DNA of 64,000 nucleotides. Source: Formosa sp030427735. Its GTDB lineage: Bacteria > Bacteroidota > Bacteroidia > Flavobacteriales > Flavobacteriaceae. A program made the position numbers and the translations under genes. This document shows positions 8,112 through 16,536 of this stretch, piece after piece. The notes under the pieces were generated by a model, which worked only from the letters and a program-made list of their open reading frames with translations, made no database searches and was not told the origin of the DNA. How positions within the stretch are numbered: the first letter of the stretch is position 1; every line of letters begins with the position of its first letter. The stretch is from assembly GCF_051200825.1 (NCBI RefSeq), contig NZ_CP195158.1:1054001-1118000 (forward strand), written 5' to 3'.

Positions 8112-9470
8112 TTAGTTAAATCGCGTTTTAAAATCTTCTAGGGTAATGGTAAAACTGTCTAAGCCGTAGAATTCGTTGTCCGTCGCGCTAGGGTTTTCAC
8201 TTTCTTTATACCAATTGGCGTAGGTATTAAGTTCGTCGGAAAAGCTGTTGTAATGGCTAGAGTAGGTTTTAACTTCTATTTGTGGGGTGTCGTTTTCGAA
8301 ATTAAATTCCATTAAACGTAACCAACCATCTCCTATACCATATGTAGACCCATGAGCGTTTCTAAAGTTAGGGTCGGCATCTAAAACGGTTTGTCCACGG
8401 TCTTGATAATCGGCTAAAACCTGAATAATTTGATTGCCGTTGTTATTGGTATCTATGCGCATGGCTTTACCGTGATGATGTCCACAAAGTACCATGAAAA
8501 TTTGATCGTTTGGTTTAATGAACTTTTGAAAAAGATCTTCAGCCGAGTTGTGGTTTTCAGCATCAACTACTGTTAAATCAATTATAGGGTTGGCCTCTCT
8601 TAAGCCGTTTTCTTTAAGGTAATCGTGAGTGGTAATCATGGTTGGTAAGCCAGGGTTGGCATCTATTACACTTTGCGCCCAAGCAAGCACATCGTCTCCT
8701 GGTTGCATTTCAAAACTAATGTTTAAAAACGTATAGCCTGCTGCTTCAAAAGTTTGTGCAGAATTGGCACCCCCGTTATAGCTGGAAATATACCAAGGTT
8801 TATCTTTAAAGAAGCTGGATTCTGCACCAAAAACAGAGTTGAAATTATCGTGACCGCCAATGTGTAACATACCTACAATTTCAGGAATAAGTCCTAAGGT
8901 ATATATTTCTTCCAAACGCGTAGGATCCGATTCAAATGACGCTTCAGACCACATGGCGTCGGCATCGTGGTTACCAGGAGCAACACCAAACGGAATACCT
9001 GTTTGCGACAATAATTCGTACCCTGCTTTGGCTAAAGGCATTTCAAAATTAACTGTTTCTTGACTTGGGAATACTTCGCCAGAATTGGCAATAATGGTGT
9101 AAGGATCGTGAGCAAAACCACGGGCTTCGTGTTCTGGATCTAGAATTTCTGTTTGGTGCTGCCAAATATCGCCTACCGATGTAGCGAAGGCAATATCGCC
9201 ACCACGGGTTACTGTATTGTTGGCAATGTACTCCATCATACCATAAAATTGCGTAGAAGCATCTATAGGAAAGTTTACGCCTTCACTAACTTGGTACGAT
9301 GACTGATGCGTAAAATCGGTCATGTTTTGCGTGTCTGGAATAACCGCAATGGTAAAGGTTTTGTTGGTGTTTTCGTTGCTGTTGTTCGTGCTGGAATCGT
9401 CGTCGCTACAAGCTGTAAATAAAGCTGCCGCCAATGCAAGGCTAAAAAGTGAGTAGGTTTTGTTTTTCAT
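8112..9470 (-). CDS. Lipoprotein metallophosphoesterase
   Basis: The protein has 452 residues. The signal ends in a lipobox (LFTACSDDD), so it is probably a surface or periplasmic lipoprotein. The calcineurin-like phosphoesterase motifs are in order: IPDTQNM near 45, SVGDIWQH, GNHDAD and CGHHHGK. This order fits dinuclear-metal phosphodiesterases or phosphatases. The substrate is unknown; secreted members of this group often act on nucleotides or phosphate esters. The gene has its own terminator. Upstream, the minus strand carries TACTTTCG, one base off the Bacteroidota -7 consensus, which may be its promoter. Confidence 0.85.
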   Translation of the reverse strand: MKNKTYSLFSLALAAALFTACSDDDSSTNNSNENTNKTFTIAVIPDTQNMTDFTHQSSYQVSEGVNFPIDASTQFYGMMEYIANNTVTRGGDIAFATSVGDIWQHQTEILDPEHEARGFAHDPYTIIANSGEVFPSQETVNFEMPLAKAGYELLSQTGIPFGVAPGNHDADAMWSEASFESDPTRLEEIYTLGLIPEIVGMLHIGGHDNFNSVFGAESSFFKDKPWYISSYNGGANSAQTFEAAGYTFLNISFEMQPGDDVLAWAQSVIDANPGLPTMITTHDYLKENGLREANPIIDLTVVDAENHNSAEDLFQKFIKPNDQIFMVLCGHHHGKAMRIDTNNNGNQIIQVLADYQDRGQTVLDADPNFRNAHGSTYGIGDGWLRLMEFNFENDTPQIEVKTYSSHYNSFSDELNTYANWYKESENPSATDNEFYGLDSFTITLEDFKTRFN

Positions 9471-9644
9471 GTTCTCTAGTAATTTTATCTAAGCCGCGAA
9501 AGTATGTGCTGTATGTTACGCAAGTGTTAAAGCGTATTTAAGCTTGTGTAAGAAATTTCGAGCTATATTAACTAGAGATTAAGCCAGAGGTGCTACAGTT
9601 GTGATCTTGTGAGAATTAAACGAAATATTTCTGTTATATTGTTA

Positions 9645-9815
9645 TTACGCTTTAAGTCTTCTCTCTGAATATTGTCCTAATCTATAGGCAATCAAAATAG
9701 GAATAAAAGCTAAACCAATGTACTTTTCTAATAAGTTGTAATGCGACAAAAGAATTAAGATTGTAGCAGTCGAAAGTATAAAAATAATATCGAATTTATA
9801 TGTATTGATTTTCAT
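9645..9815 (-). CDS. Small membrane protein, 56 residues
   Basis: Hand-translated small frame from an ATG at 9815 to a TAA at 9645. It begins MKINTYKFDI, has two hydrophobic segments (about 9-25 and 32-45) and ends with a basic tail, GQYSERRLKA. The charged tail after a clean double-membrane hairpin argues for a real gene. It lies 18 bp downstream of the stop of the next minus-strand lipoprotein gene (9833-10210), so the two may be co-transcribed. No family is recognised. Confidence 0.55.
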   Translation of the reverse strand: MKINTYKFDIIFILSTATILILLSHYNLLEKYIGLAFIPILIAYRLGQYSERRLKA

Positions 9816-9832
9816 AGGTTATGGGTTGTTTT

Positions 9833-10210
9833 TTAATCGGTTATAAGGGTTAATTGCAGTTTGTGGTATTGCTCTTTAGAGTCGTTGGCATTGATTTGAT
9901 AGGTGTAATAGCCGGTGTTTAGCGGACTTTCTCCAACATAATCTATGGGCTGTATGGTGTAGGTTTCTCCTTCAATTTGTAATTCTATAAAGGCGTAACG
10001 ATAAGCTTTCTCGAACGTTTTGTATGCGGAAAATTCTCCTGGACTTAAGCTGTTAAAATCAACATCTGTAGTGCTGGTGTTTACTACGATGTTTTCGAAA
10101 TTGTAAGGGCTATCATTTAATAATCTTATTTCTACAGCATCGGGTATTTGGTCTGTAGAACACGCGAAAAGTGAAAATAATAATAGTAAAAGTGCTTGGG
10201 TTTTATGCAT
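9833..10210 (-). CDS. Small lipoprotein, unknown function
   Basis: The protein has 125 residues with a signal peptide and lipobox (FSLFACSTD). The mature part is all-beta in character (alternating hydrophobic residues, for example YAFIELQIEGETYTIQ) and ends LQLTLITD. No family is recognised. The stop of the next gene upstream (10213) lies 2 bp from its start, so the lipoproteins at 9833, 10213 and perhaps 10726 form one minus-strand operon with the small membrane protein at 9645. Confidence 0.65.
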   Translation of the reverse strand: MHKTQALLLLLFSLFACSTDQIPDAVEIRLLNDSPYNFENIVVNTSTTDVDFNSLSPGEFSAYKTFEKAYRYAFIELQIEGETYTIQPIDYVGESPLNTGYYTYQINANDSKEQYHKLQLTLITD

Positions 10211-10212
10211 AA

Positions 10213-10659
10213 TTAATCTGTTTTAATTTCGATCTTATATATCAACTTTCCGTTATTGTAAAGTGTGCCTGAGTTGTTATCGAAAGTAAAGTTGTTGTTT
10301 TTGAATTCTTCTGATTTTGTAAGTTCAAGAAGTTTTGGAGTTTTATTCTCTACAGGTAAAAACAGTTCTGCCTTGGTGTGTTCGGGATTAAAAATAATAA
10401 AGGCACTTAAAACAGCTGAATTGTTGGGGTCTGGTGTTGTTGGATTAAGGCGTATGCCAACAGCAAATACTTTTACACAATCTTGTAGTAAGGCGCTCCA
10501 AGTTTCTCCGGCAGCAGTAAGGCAGCCGTGCGCATCTTTTTGTCCGCCAACAGGCTGGTCTGTCGATTTTGGTGATGAAATAGCTTTAGGCGTTTTATTT
10601 GAATTTTGGTTGCAAGAGGTAACAAACAGTAACATGCCTATTAAAAGTAAATGCTTCAT
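10213..10659 (-). CDS. Small lipoprotein, unknown function
   Basis: I choose the ATG at 10659 because it begins MKHLLLIGMLLFVTSCNQ, a complete lipoprotein signal; the longer frame from 10707 adds 16 residues that would spoil it. The mature protein (about 130 residues) contains DAHGCLTAAGETWSALLQDC, a motif I have seen in Bacteroidota lipoproteins of unknown role, and then a domain with KAELFLP and FNNSGTLYNNGKL-like strands. Two Cys (in DAHGC and QDC) could form a disulfide. It is adjacent to the 9833 gene (2 bp). Confidence 0.65.
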   Translation of the reverse strand: MKHLLLIGMLLFVTSCNQNSNKTPKAISSPKSTDQPVGGQKDAHGCLTAAGETWSALLQDCVKVFAVGIRLNPTTPDPNNSAVLSAFIIFNPEHTKAELFLPVENKTPKLLELTKSEEFKNNNFTFDNNSGTLYNNGKLIYKIEIKTD

Positions 10660-10725
10660 AAGTGGTTTCTTTGGGTTGATTGCTGACCATGTTATGAAGA
10701 TAATCATTTTTATGAAAAGTTATAG

Positions 10726-11202
10726 TTATAAGCTTATGCTTGTTAAAAATACTTGAGGGAAAACTTCATCTAAAGTCTGGTCTTGATTGTTGTAAACGAC
10801 GCTGTTAGGAACAAAATAAACTAGTCCGCATGCTGCTGCCAATGCTTCTGTTGTAAAGTCTAACTTCACGGTTTGTGTATCGTTAAGTTGTAAAATATAA
10901 TCGAATGTGGTGTCGTTGGGAATATATAATTCTAAAGTATTGTCCAATACTTTAATATCGGCGTTTGCGGTATTAGATTTGCTAGCGGGGTTGTACCGAA
11001 TCCCTAAACCGCTTTGCAGTATAATATCGTCAGGGTTAATAGTGCCGTTTTCTAGTAAGTTGTTGCCGTTATCGTCTGTTATTTTCAAAAACACACTAGG
11101 GAATGCTGGCGCGTAAAGTGCGCAGTCTAATTGGTTGTCGTCGTCGTTTTGACAACTGAAGCACAAAAGTGAGAGTAGCAGTATTAAAATTGATTTTTTC
11201 AT
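10726..11202 (-). CDS. Small lipoprotein, unknown function
   Basis: The start at 11202 gives MKKSILILLLSLLCFSCQ, a clean lipobox signal; the longer frame from 11232 reads into repeat copy C and is unlikely. The mature part of about 140 residues is predicted all-beta, with a KITDDNGNNLL turn and LELYIPNDTTFDYILQL. No family is recognised. It is the first of a run of three lipoprotein genes on the minus strand, 67 bp upstream of the next one. Confidence 0.65.
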   Translation of the reverse strand: MKKSILILLLSLLCFSCQNDDDNQLDCALYAPAFPSVFLKITDDNGNNLLENGTINPDDIILQSGLGIRYNPASKSNTANADIKVLDNTLELYIPNDTTFDYILQLNDTQTVKLDFTTEALAAACGLVYFVPNSVVYNNQDQTLDEVFPQVFLTSISL

Positions 11203-11227
11203 TTTTTGTAGTTGTTCGTTGCAGCGA

Positions 11228-11404
11228 TGCATTTTTAGTGCAAGACTTTCAGTTTCTATAAATATTTTTTCGCCACGAATGCACGAATATTTGACATAGT
11301 TTTAGAAAGGATATTCGTGTATTTGTGGCGAAATTAAATACAAATAATCGGACTTTCAGTCTGTTTTCAAACTTATGTACTTCCAGTCTATAGTGGTTTA
11401 GTTT
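11228..11404 (+). repeat. Multi-hairpin repeat, copy C (left end truncated)
   Basis: The copy begins within the first hairpin (TGCATTTTTAGTGCAAG) and lacks the ATTGGTCTCAGTCGTTAG terminus. The rest, including the central inverted repeat and right-end hairpin, is complete. It lies just upstream of the lipoprotein gene at 10726-11202 and 21 bp after the stop of the gene at 11426. Confidence 0.8.
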
Positions 11405-11425
11405 AATAATGTTATATGCCCGATA

Positions 11426-11899
11426 TTATTTTATAATTTCGAACATTCTTTCGCTCTCGTAAGCTTCCCATTTTAAAACAGCGTTATACCAAACTTTGGT
11501 TACTGTTGTATTTGAGTTGCTTTGATCAATTTCCGTTTTAATAATATCAAAGTCCGATTCTGAAAATTGAATTTTAGTTTCCGAATAGTTATTTTGGTCT
11601 ATGTTGGTACTTGGTAAAATAGACAGGTATTTCCCGTGTTCTCCATCTGCAACGGTAATCCCTTTAGGTGCATCTAAATTGCCATTGTAGTAGAGTTTCC
11701 ATTCGCCATTTATTTTATGGTAAATTGTAATGTTTGCTTCGTTGTAGCCATTATCTATTTCAAACAGGCTTAAACCTTCTGCATTCCGGTAGGTAACATC
11801 AATACCAATGTCTACATTAACACAGCAATCGTTATCGTCTGTACTGTTACAGGAAATTAAAATTCCGAAAATTATTAGTCCAAAAAGTATTTTTTTCAT
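11426..11899 (-). CDS. Small lipoprotein, unknown function
   Basis: The protein has 157 residues with a lipoprotein signal (FGILISCNSTDD). The mature part contains a CCVNVDIGIDVTYRN strand pair, NITIYHKINGEWKLYYNG, and a C-terminal WEAYESERMFEIIK. The beta-rich pattern and lack of charged active-site clusters suggest a binding or structural role; no family is recognised. It is flanked by repeat copy C and a 225-bp AT-rich divergent gap that separates it from the plus-strand gene at 12125. Confidence 0.65.
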   Translation of the reverse strand: MKKILFGLIIFGILISCNSTDDNDCCVNVDIGIDVTYRNAEGLSLFEIDNGYNEANITIYHKINGEWKLYYNGNLDAPKGITVADGEHGKYLSILPSTNIDQNNYSETKIQFSESDFDIIKTEIDQSNSNTTVTKVWYNAVLKWEAYESERMFEIIK

Positions 11900-12124
11900 C
11901 TGGGAGTATGTATTGTTTTTAAGTCGATTTATTTTTTAAAGTGTTAAATTAGATCAATTATTATTATCCAAACTTAAATAAGCGGGTATTTTAAAAAACT
12001 AATATACTTTTTTAATGAGTTATAATAAAGCGTATTATTAAACGTTTTAAAGAAAGTTTTTAAGCAAAAAAGTAAACGTATAGCACAGAATTACATTTAT
12101 TATTAACTAATTGAATTTAATATT

Positions 12125-12769
12125 ATGAAACGTGTGTTTTTGTGTTTTTGCATTATTGCATTTATTTTTTCTTGTTCAGAGTCAGATGATTCTAAAAATC
12201 AAAACAGCCAATCCGATGATAATTTTTTTGCATTAACAGTGGGGAATTCTTGGGTTTACAAAAATTATAAATATAATCCAGTTACAGAAACCTATCAAGA
12301 TATTGGTGTAGTAGACTCCATAAGTATTGTAGGTGTTCAAGATTTTTCGGGAGAATCCTATTATAAATTTAGAAGATTGACCACAGGAAATGAAGATAAA
12401 ATCACGTTTTGCAATCCTAATGGGGAACATTTCGAGTTTTTAAGAGCATTCGATGGAAATTTAATAAACGAAGAAGGCGCTATAAAATTTACCAATAGTA
12501 ATAATGAAGAACGTTTATTGCAAGAAAATGAATGGGGAAATATTTACGAAATTCTAGTAGAAGGTAATACTGTTATAAGTGTTGAAGCAGGTGAATTTGA
12601 TTGTATAAATTCAGAACGATACGTTAAAAATTCAGATGGTGAGCAATTACCGGGTTTAGACCGGTTTTATTACGCAAGTGGTGTCGGACTTATTTATGAT
12701 ACATCATCATTTGTTTCCAATTCAGTACCAAGTATTATTAGAAGTTTAGATTCCTATAAAGTCCAATAA
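12125..12769 (+). CDS. Lipoprotein, unknown function
   Basis: The protein has 214 residues with a lipobox signal (AFIFSCSES). The mature part starts with DDNFFALTVGNSWVYKNYKY, a beginning typical of a family of Bacteroidota lipoproteins that carry a beta-sheet 'transcript-like' YxY fold, and holds VEAGEFDCINSERYV and GLDRFYYASGVGLIYDT. The function is unknown. It is monocistronic with its own terminator at 12785-12820. Confidence 0.7.
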   Translation: MKRVFLCFCIIAFIFSCSESDDSKNQNSQSDDNFFALTVGNSWVYKNYKYNPVTETYQDIGVVDSISIVGVQDFSGESYYKFRRLTTGNEDKITFCNPNGEHFEFLRAFDGNLINEEGAIKFTNSNNEERLLQENEWGNIYEILVEGNTVISVEAGEFDCINSERYVKNSDGEQLPGLDRFYYASGVGLIYDTSSFVSNSVPSIIRSLDSYKVQ

Positions 12770-12784
12770 AAATAATTAAAATAC

Positions 12785-12820
12785 AAAAGAAACGTAGTCT
12801 TAAAAGGCTCGTTTCTTTTT
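12785..12820 (+). terminator. Terminator after the lipoprotein gene
   Basis: Arms AAAAGAAACG and CGTTTCTTTT, a 16-base loop with a short inner AG/CT pairing, then TGTT. It starts 15 bp after the stop at 12769. Confidence 0.7.
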
Positions 12821-12929
12821 GTTAATACTGCATACATTAATCGGGGCATAGTAACAAGTAAGTTTAGCTTCTGTCTGCCAATAAGTAGCTAAGTAGGAGT
12901 ATATAACTTACACACTTTTCAGGACGGTG

Positions 12930-13934
12930 TTAGTGTTTTTCATAAATCCATTCTGTTGCTCTTTTAATCACAGGATCTTCATGTAATTCAGTAAAAACAG
13001 ATGGTTCAGTTAGGAGTTCATCAGGATTGATTTTGCCACCAAAAACAACACCTTTTCTATCGGCATAAATACTGGTTGTTAAAAATATTGCAGAACCATC
13101 ACTTAAGTCGAATTGAGTGTTTCCTGTCGTTAATCCAGCTGTAGGTTCTCCAAAACTTTTAGTATTCTTTTTATTACGAAATGCTACGGTTACAACTTCG
13201 CCTGAACTACAAGTTTTAGAACTTGTTAATACAGCAATACAGGGTGTCTCGTTTATTAATTTATATGGCGTTTTGCTTATTTTAGTAATGATTGTAGAGT
13301 CCATACCGGTCTCTCCATTTTTATAAAACCAAGAAGATTTTTTATGTTTTCTGTCTATAAAATAGCCGCAAATGCCCTCGTTTAAAAGCGGGCCAACTCC
13401 TGCTAACATAGGCCAACAGTTACCACCCGTATTTTTTCTTAAATCTAGAATCCAGCCTTTAATGTTTTTGTGGTCAATAGATTTTATTGTACTCTGTAAA
13501 CTATCAGCATATGTTTGTATAGAAATAGAATCGCCACTATTAAATCCTTTCATTGAAATATAACCAATGTTGTTATTTAATGTTTTACCAGAAAAAGTAA
13601 TTAATTCGTTAATAGTTTTTGTTTTGGAAGTCGATTCCCATTTCGCTTTTTGCGCTTTAGGCATGAAGATGCTGTGGTGGTCTTTAAGTTCTGTAAGCGT
13701 GTATTCAATTAAAGGATAACACGCTTCAATAGAATCGATAGTCTTTAATTTTTCGTTGATTAGACCTTTTAAGTGTTTAAAATTAACGGAATCTCTGCGG
13801 ATAGAATTTTTCTCAATAATATCTAAGACTTCATCCATGTATTTTTGAGGTGTCAAATCCTCTTTTTTTGGGGATGTGCAACTTAAAACGGAAAGAAATA
13901 TTAGTATTTTAAATGAAATTTTTATTGTGTTCAT
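12930..13934 (-). CDS. S41-family (C-terminal processing) peptidase, lipoprotein
   Basis: From the ATG at 13934 the protein has 334 residues and begins MNTIKISFKILIFLSVLSC, a lipobox signal; a longer frame from 13964 adds 10 residues before this signal and is less likely. The peptidase part has NNIGYISMKGF, WILDLRKNTGGN and TSSKTCSSGEVVTVAF, where the Ser of SSGE fits the S41 nucleophile, followed by GEPTAGLTTGN. There is no recognisable PDZ domain, as in short tricorn-like members. It probably cleaves peptides or proteins in the periplasm. It is monocistronic. Confidence 0.82.
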   Translation of the reverse strand: MNTIKISFKILIFLSVLSCTSPKKEDLTPQKYMDEVLDIIEKNSIRRDSVNFKHLKGLINEKLKTIDSIEACYPLIEYTLTELKDHHSIFMPKAQKAKWESTSKTKTINELITFSGKTLNNNIGYISMKGFNSGDSISIQTYADSLQSTIKSIDHKNIKGWILDLRKNTGGNCWPMLAGVGPLLNEGICGYFIDRKHKKSSWFYKNGETGMDSTIITKISKTPYKLINETPCIAVLTSSKTCSSGEVVTVAFRNKKNTKSFGEPTAGLTTGNTQFDLSDGSAIFLTTSIYADRKGVVFGGKINPDELLTEPSVFTELHEDPVIKRATEWIYEKH

Positions 13935-14102
13935 AACACTGAATGGTAAACTGCATGAATTCAACTTTGGCGTAATTTATAAATTGAAAACAACAAATAT
14001 TGCTTTTAGGAGTAATAAATCTCATGCATTTACTATTCAAACACAAAATACTTAAAATAAATAACGCTGTCTAAAAAGTTAGTTTTTCGTCAATCTGAAT
14101 TT

Positions 14103-14302
14103 ATTGGTCTCAGTCGTTAGTTAAAACTATGCACTTTTAGTGCAAGACTTTCAGTTTCTATAAATATTTTTTCGCCACGAATGCACGAATATTTGACATA
14201 GTTTTTATAAAGAATATTAGTGTATTTGTGGCTAAGATAAATATAAATAATCGGACTTTCAGTCTGTTTTCAAACCTATAGACTTCCAGTCTATAGTGCT
14301 TT
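14103..14302 (+). repeat. Multi-hairpin repeat, copy D (full length, next to transposase unit)
   Basis: Exactly 200 bp from ATTGGTCTCAG to CTATAGTGCTTT. It has all hairpins and abuts directly the ATTGGTTTC that starts the transposase unit at 14303, so the two elements lie head to tail without a spacer. Confidence 0.85.
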
Positions 14303-14881
14303 ATTGGTTTCAAATTTGGGTCTAAAACCCTGCAATTTCATTGCAGCACTTTAGTAATATAAAAATTATATCTTTATGAGATGTCAGTATATCAACGGAA
14401 AGGATCTCATACAGTTAGTCGTTTGAGTTGTCATATAGTTTGGTCAACGAAGTATCGATATAAAGTATTGAAAGGAGATATTCAAAAGCGATGTCGAGAC
14501 TTACTGATTCAGATTAGTGAGGCAGAAGAATTAGAAATATTAAAAGGAGTAGTAAGTTCAGATCATGTTCATCTTCATATAGAATATTCCCCAACGCAAA
14601 GTATTAGTTTTTTGGTGAAACAGTTGAAGGGGAGAAGTTCAAGAAAATTGCAACAGGAATTTCCTCAATTAAGAAAAATGTATTGGGGTAGACATTTTTG
14701 GGCAACCGGATATGGAGTTTGGAGTACAGATAATATAACGGATGAAATGGTAAATGAATATTTGGAGCATCACAGAAAACCCAATTCAGATAATTCTAAT
14801 TTTATATTAGAGTAAAAAAGGAGGGACTAAAGTCCCTCGTGTAACAAACCTATGGACTTCTAGTCCATAGTGGTTTAGTTA
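14303..14881 (+). mobile_element. RAYT/IS200-like element with hairpin ends
   Basis: The unit starts ATTGGTTTC, holds a perfect hairpin CTGCAAT-TTC-ATTGCAG (about 14329-14345), then the transposase gene, and ends with two perfect hairpins: GAGGGACT-aa-AGTCCCTC (14820-14838) and CTATGGACT-TCT-AGTCCATAG (about 14852-14872), then GGTTTAGTT. Both termini match those of the 200-bp dispersed repeat. Absence of inverted-repeat termini and presence of subterminal hairpins agree with single-strand HUH transposition. Confidence 0.75.
14381..14815 (+). CDS. IS200/IS605-type (RAYT-like) Y1 transposase TnpA
   Basis: The protein has 144 residues, full length for the family. It has the HUH metal motif HVHLH (62-66) after VVSSD, and a candidate catalytic tyrosine Y127 in DEMVNEYLEHH; GYGVWST precedes it. 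The enzyme would cut and join single-stranded DNA at hairpins. No TnpB-like partner is present. It is the likely source of activity for the dispersed 200-bp hairpin repeats, which share the termini of this unit. The reading frame is intact, so it may still be active. Confidence 0.9.
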   Translation: MSVYQRKGSHTVSRLSCHIVWSTKYRYKVLKGDIQKRCRDLLIQISEAEELEILKGVVSSDHVHLHIEYSPTQSISFLVKQLKGRSSRKLQQEFPQLRKMYWGRHFWATGYGVWSTDNITDEMVNEYLEHHRKPNSDNSNFILE

Positions 14882-14938
14882 ACTTCGTTGAATCTTTGAT
14901 TTCAGATTCTCATAATTATTGATTTTCAATATGATGAG

Positions 14939-14979
14939 ATTCTGTGTCACTTGCCTGCCGGTAGGCAGGAGCACAGAAT
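14939..14979. repeat. Composite palindrome with CCTGCC-ggta-GGCAGG core
   Basis: Outer arms ATTCTGTG/CACAGAAT enclose the perfect CCTGCC/GGCAGG stem. This 41-bp palindrome is GC-rich compared with its neighbours and resembles REP-like sequences common in Bacteroidota. It may also stop converging transcription between the transposase unit and the GNAT gene. Confidence 0.6.
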
Positions 14980-15039
14980 GACACATTTTAAATCTTTTGG
15001 ACAGCCTCATTACGTCTTATCGCGTTAACAGTTTGTGTT

Positions 15040-15558
15040 TCAATTCAGCTTTCGTTTCATCATAATGTCGGTTTGTTCATCGTTACCGAGTTTAAAAATG
15101 TGTTTATCGAATGCTGTAAAACCATTTTTTTTATAAAAGCGGATGGCTCTAGAGTTTTCTTCCCAAACTCCTAGCCAAACATATTCAACCTGTTTTTCGT
15201 TTGCTAAGGCAATGGCTTTATCGTAAAGCATTTGTCCAACTTTTTTGCCATGATATTCTTTTAGCACATAAATCCGTTCAATTTCGAGTGCGCTTTTGTC
15301 TTTTATTTCGGTTTGAGATTGTCCCACATTTACTTTTAAATATCCGATAGTTGCTTTGTCAAGCTCTGCAAAGTAAAATTCAGCGTTTTGGTCTTCCAGC
15401 TCCTGAGTCAGTTTTTCTAATGAAAAGCCCTTTTCTAAATACGCCTTCATGTTTTCTTCGCTGTTTACAGAAGAAAACGTTTCGGCAAAAGTCAGTTTTC
15501 CAATTTGTTGTAATTCATTGATATCGTTGAGAGATATTTTTCTGATAGATATTTCCAT
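15040..15558 (-). CDS. GNAT-family N-acetyltransferase
   Basis: The protein has 172 residues with the GNAT core: beta strands around IGYLKVNVGQ, the acetyl-CoA loop IERIYVLKEYHGKKVGQMLY (a Q/RxxGxG/A variant) and the C-terminal GVWEENSRAIRFYKKNGF. It transfers acetyl from acetyl-CoA to an amine on an unknown small molecule or peptide. The stop of sugE lies 12 bp upstream of its start, so sugE and this gene form an operon. It is the last gene of the minus-strand island that runs from 34.5 kb to 15.0 kb. Confidence 0.85.
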   Translation of the reverse strand: MEISIRKISLNDINELQQIGKLTFAETFSSVNSEENMKAYLEKGFSLEKLTQELEDQNAEFYFAELDKATIGYLKVNVGQSQTEIKDKSALEIERIYVLKEYHGKKVGQMLYDKAIALANEKQVEYVWLGVWEENSRAIRFYKKNGFTAFDKHIFKLGNDEQTDIMMKRKLN

Positions 15559-15570
15559 GCTTTTATGAGT

Positions 15571-15900
15571 TTAATGAGATGAAACCGCTTTTAAGCCTAC
15601 AATTGAAGCAATTAACGTGGTGAGAAAAAGTATGCGCAGGAAGGATGCTGGTTCTTTAAATATAAATATACCTACGAGAACCGTACCAACTGCTCCAATT
15701 CCTGTCCAAACAGCATAGGCTGTACCAATGGGCAAGGTTTGGGAAGCTTTAATTAAAAGCGTCATACTAATGGTAAGCGCTATTAAAAAGCCAACATACC
15801 AAAGGTACATGTCGTTCCCAGTTGTTTCTTTTGCTTTTCCTAAACAAAATGCAAAGGCAACTTCAAATAAGCCTGCAATAATTAAAATGATCCAATTCAT
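15571..15900 (-). CDS. sugE: Small multidrug resistance family exporter, Gdx/SugE type
   Basis: The protein has 109 residues with four membrane segments. Glu13 in the first helix (IAGLFEVAFA) is the conserved coupling residue of the SMR family, and LPIGTAYAVWTGIGAVGTV is the signature of the Gdx (SugE) branch, whose members export guanidinium in exchange for protons. The upstream gap of 72 bp is too short and shows no guanidine riboswitch. It is transcribed with the GNAT gene 12 bp downstream. Substrate by family, not tested. Confidence 0.85.
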   Translation of the reverse strand: MNWIILIIAGLFEVAFAFCLGKAKETTGNDMYLWYVGFLIALTISMTLLIKASQTLPIGTAYAVWTGIGAVGTVLVGIFIFKEPASFLRILFLTTLIASIVGLKAVSSH

Positions 15901-15972
15901 TATTTTCTATGTTTTGGACAAAGGTCTTAATAAGGTTTGAAGAATAATTTAACAAATGATAAAAAACGAAAC

Positions 15973-16536
15973 TTAGCTGATATTGGCCCGTATTCTGCTT
16001 AAACTTACTTGTGTAATTCCTAGATAGGAAGCGATGAGACCGAGCGGAACCCGTTGGATTAGAGTAGGGTGGTTTTTTAAGAGTTCGAGATAACGTTCTG
16101 TTGCTGTGCCAAGCTGATTGGAAATAAAGCGTTGCTCGGCTTTAATGAGTTCTTGTTCGGCAAATTTTCTGCCCCAGTTTGCAATGTCAATATCGGTAGC
16201 GAATAAATTCTGAAGGTTTTCAGTACTAATTTTGTAGAGTTCGCAATCTTCCAAGAGTTCTATGTTTTCGTAGCCGCTTTGGTTAAGAATGTAGCTTTTT
16301 AGCGAAATAATAGTGTCGCCTTCTTCTCCAAACGCAATGGTAACCTCAATATCGTCGGTGTTGGAAAACGTTCGTGCAATTCCTTTTTTTATGAAATAGA
16401 TGTTTTTTTCAACCTTGTCCGAACGAATAATAAGCTGATTTTTTGGAAGACTGATTTCCTCAAAACTTCCAATCAATTTCAGTTTAGATGATGCTTTAAT
16501 AGGATATATTTTGTCTAGAATTTGGTTGATATTCAT
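15973..16536 (-). CDS. Crp/Fnr-family transcriptional regulator
   Basis: The protein has 187 residues. A cyclic-nucleotide-binding-like beta-roll (about 20-110; NQLIIRSDKVEKNIYFIKKG) precedes an HTH at the C-terminus (PLGLIASYLGITQVSLSRI). The arrangement fits the Bacteroidota group of short Crp-like regulators whose ligand is unknown. It lies 72 bp upstream of the sugE-GNAT pair on the same strand and may regulate it. Its ATG overlaps the first bases of repeat copy E, so the repeat fills its whole upstream region and probably supplies or blocks its promoter. Confidence 0.85.
   Translation of the reverse strand: MNINQILDKIYPIKASSKLKLIGSFEEISLPKNQLIIRSDKVEKNIYFIKKGIARTFSNTDDIEVTIAFGEEGDTIISLKSYILNQSGYENIELLEDCELYKISTENLQNLFATDIDIANWGRKFAEQELIKAEQRFISNQLGTATERYLELLKNHPTLIQRVPLGLIASYLGITQVSLSRIRANIS

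Noticed and set aside
10265..10756. Plus-strand open frame of 163 codons
   Set aside because: It is antisense to two lipoprotein genes with clear signals; no ribosome site or family.
15901..15972. Guanidine riboswitch upstream of sugE
   Set aside because: The gap is only 72 bp and lacks the conserved riboswitch motifs.
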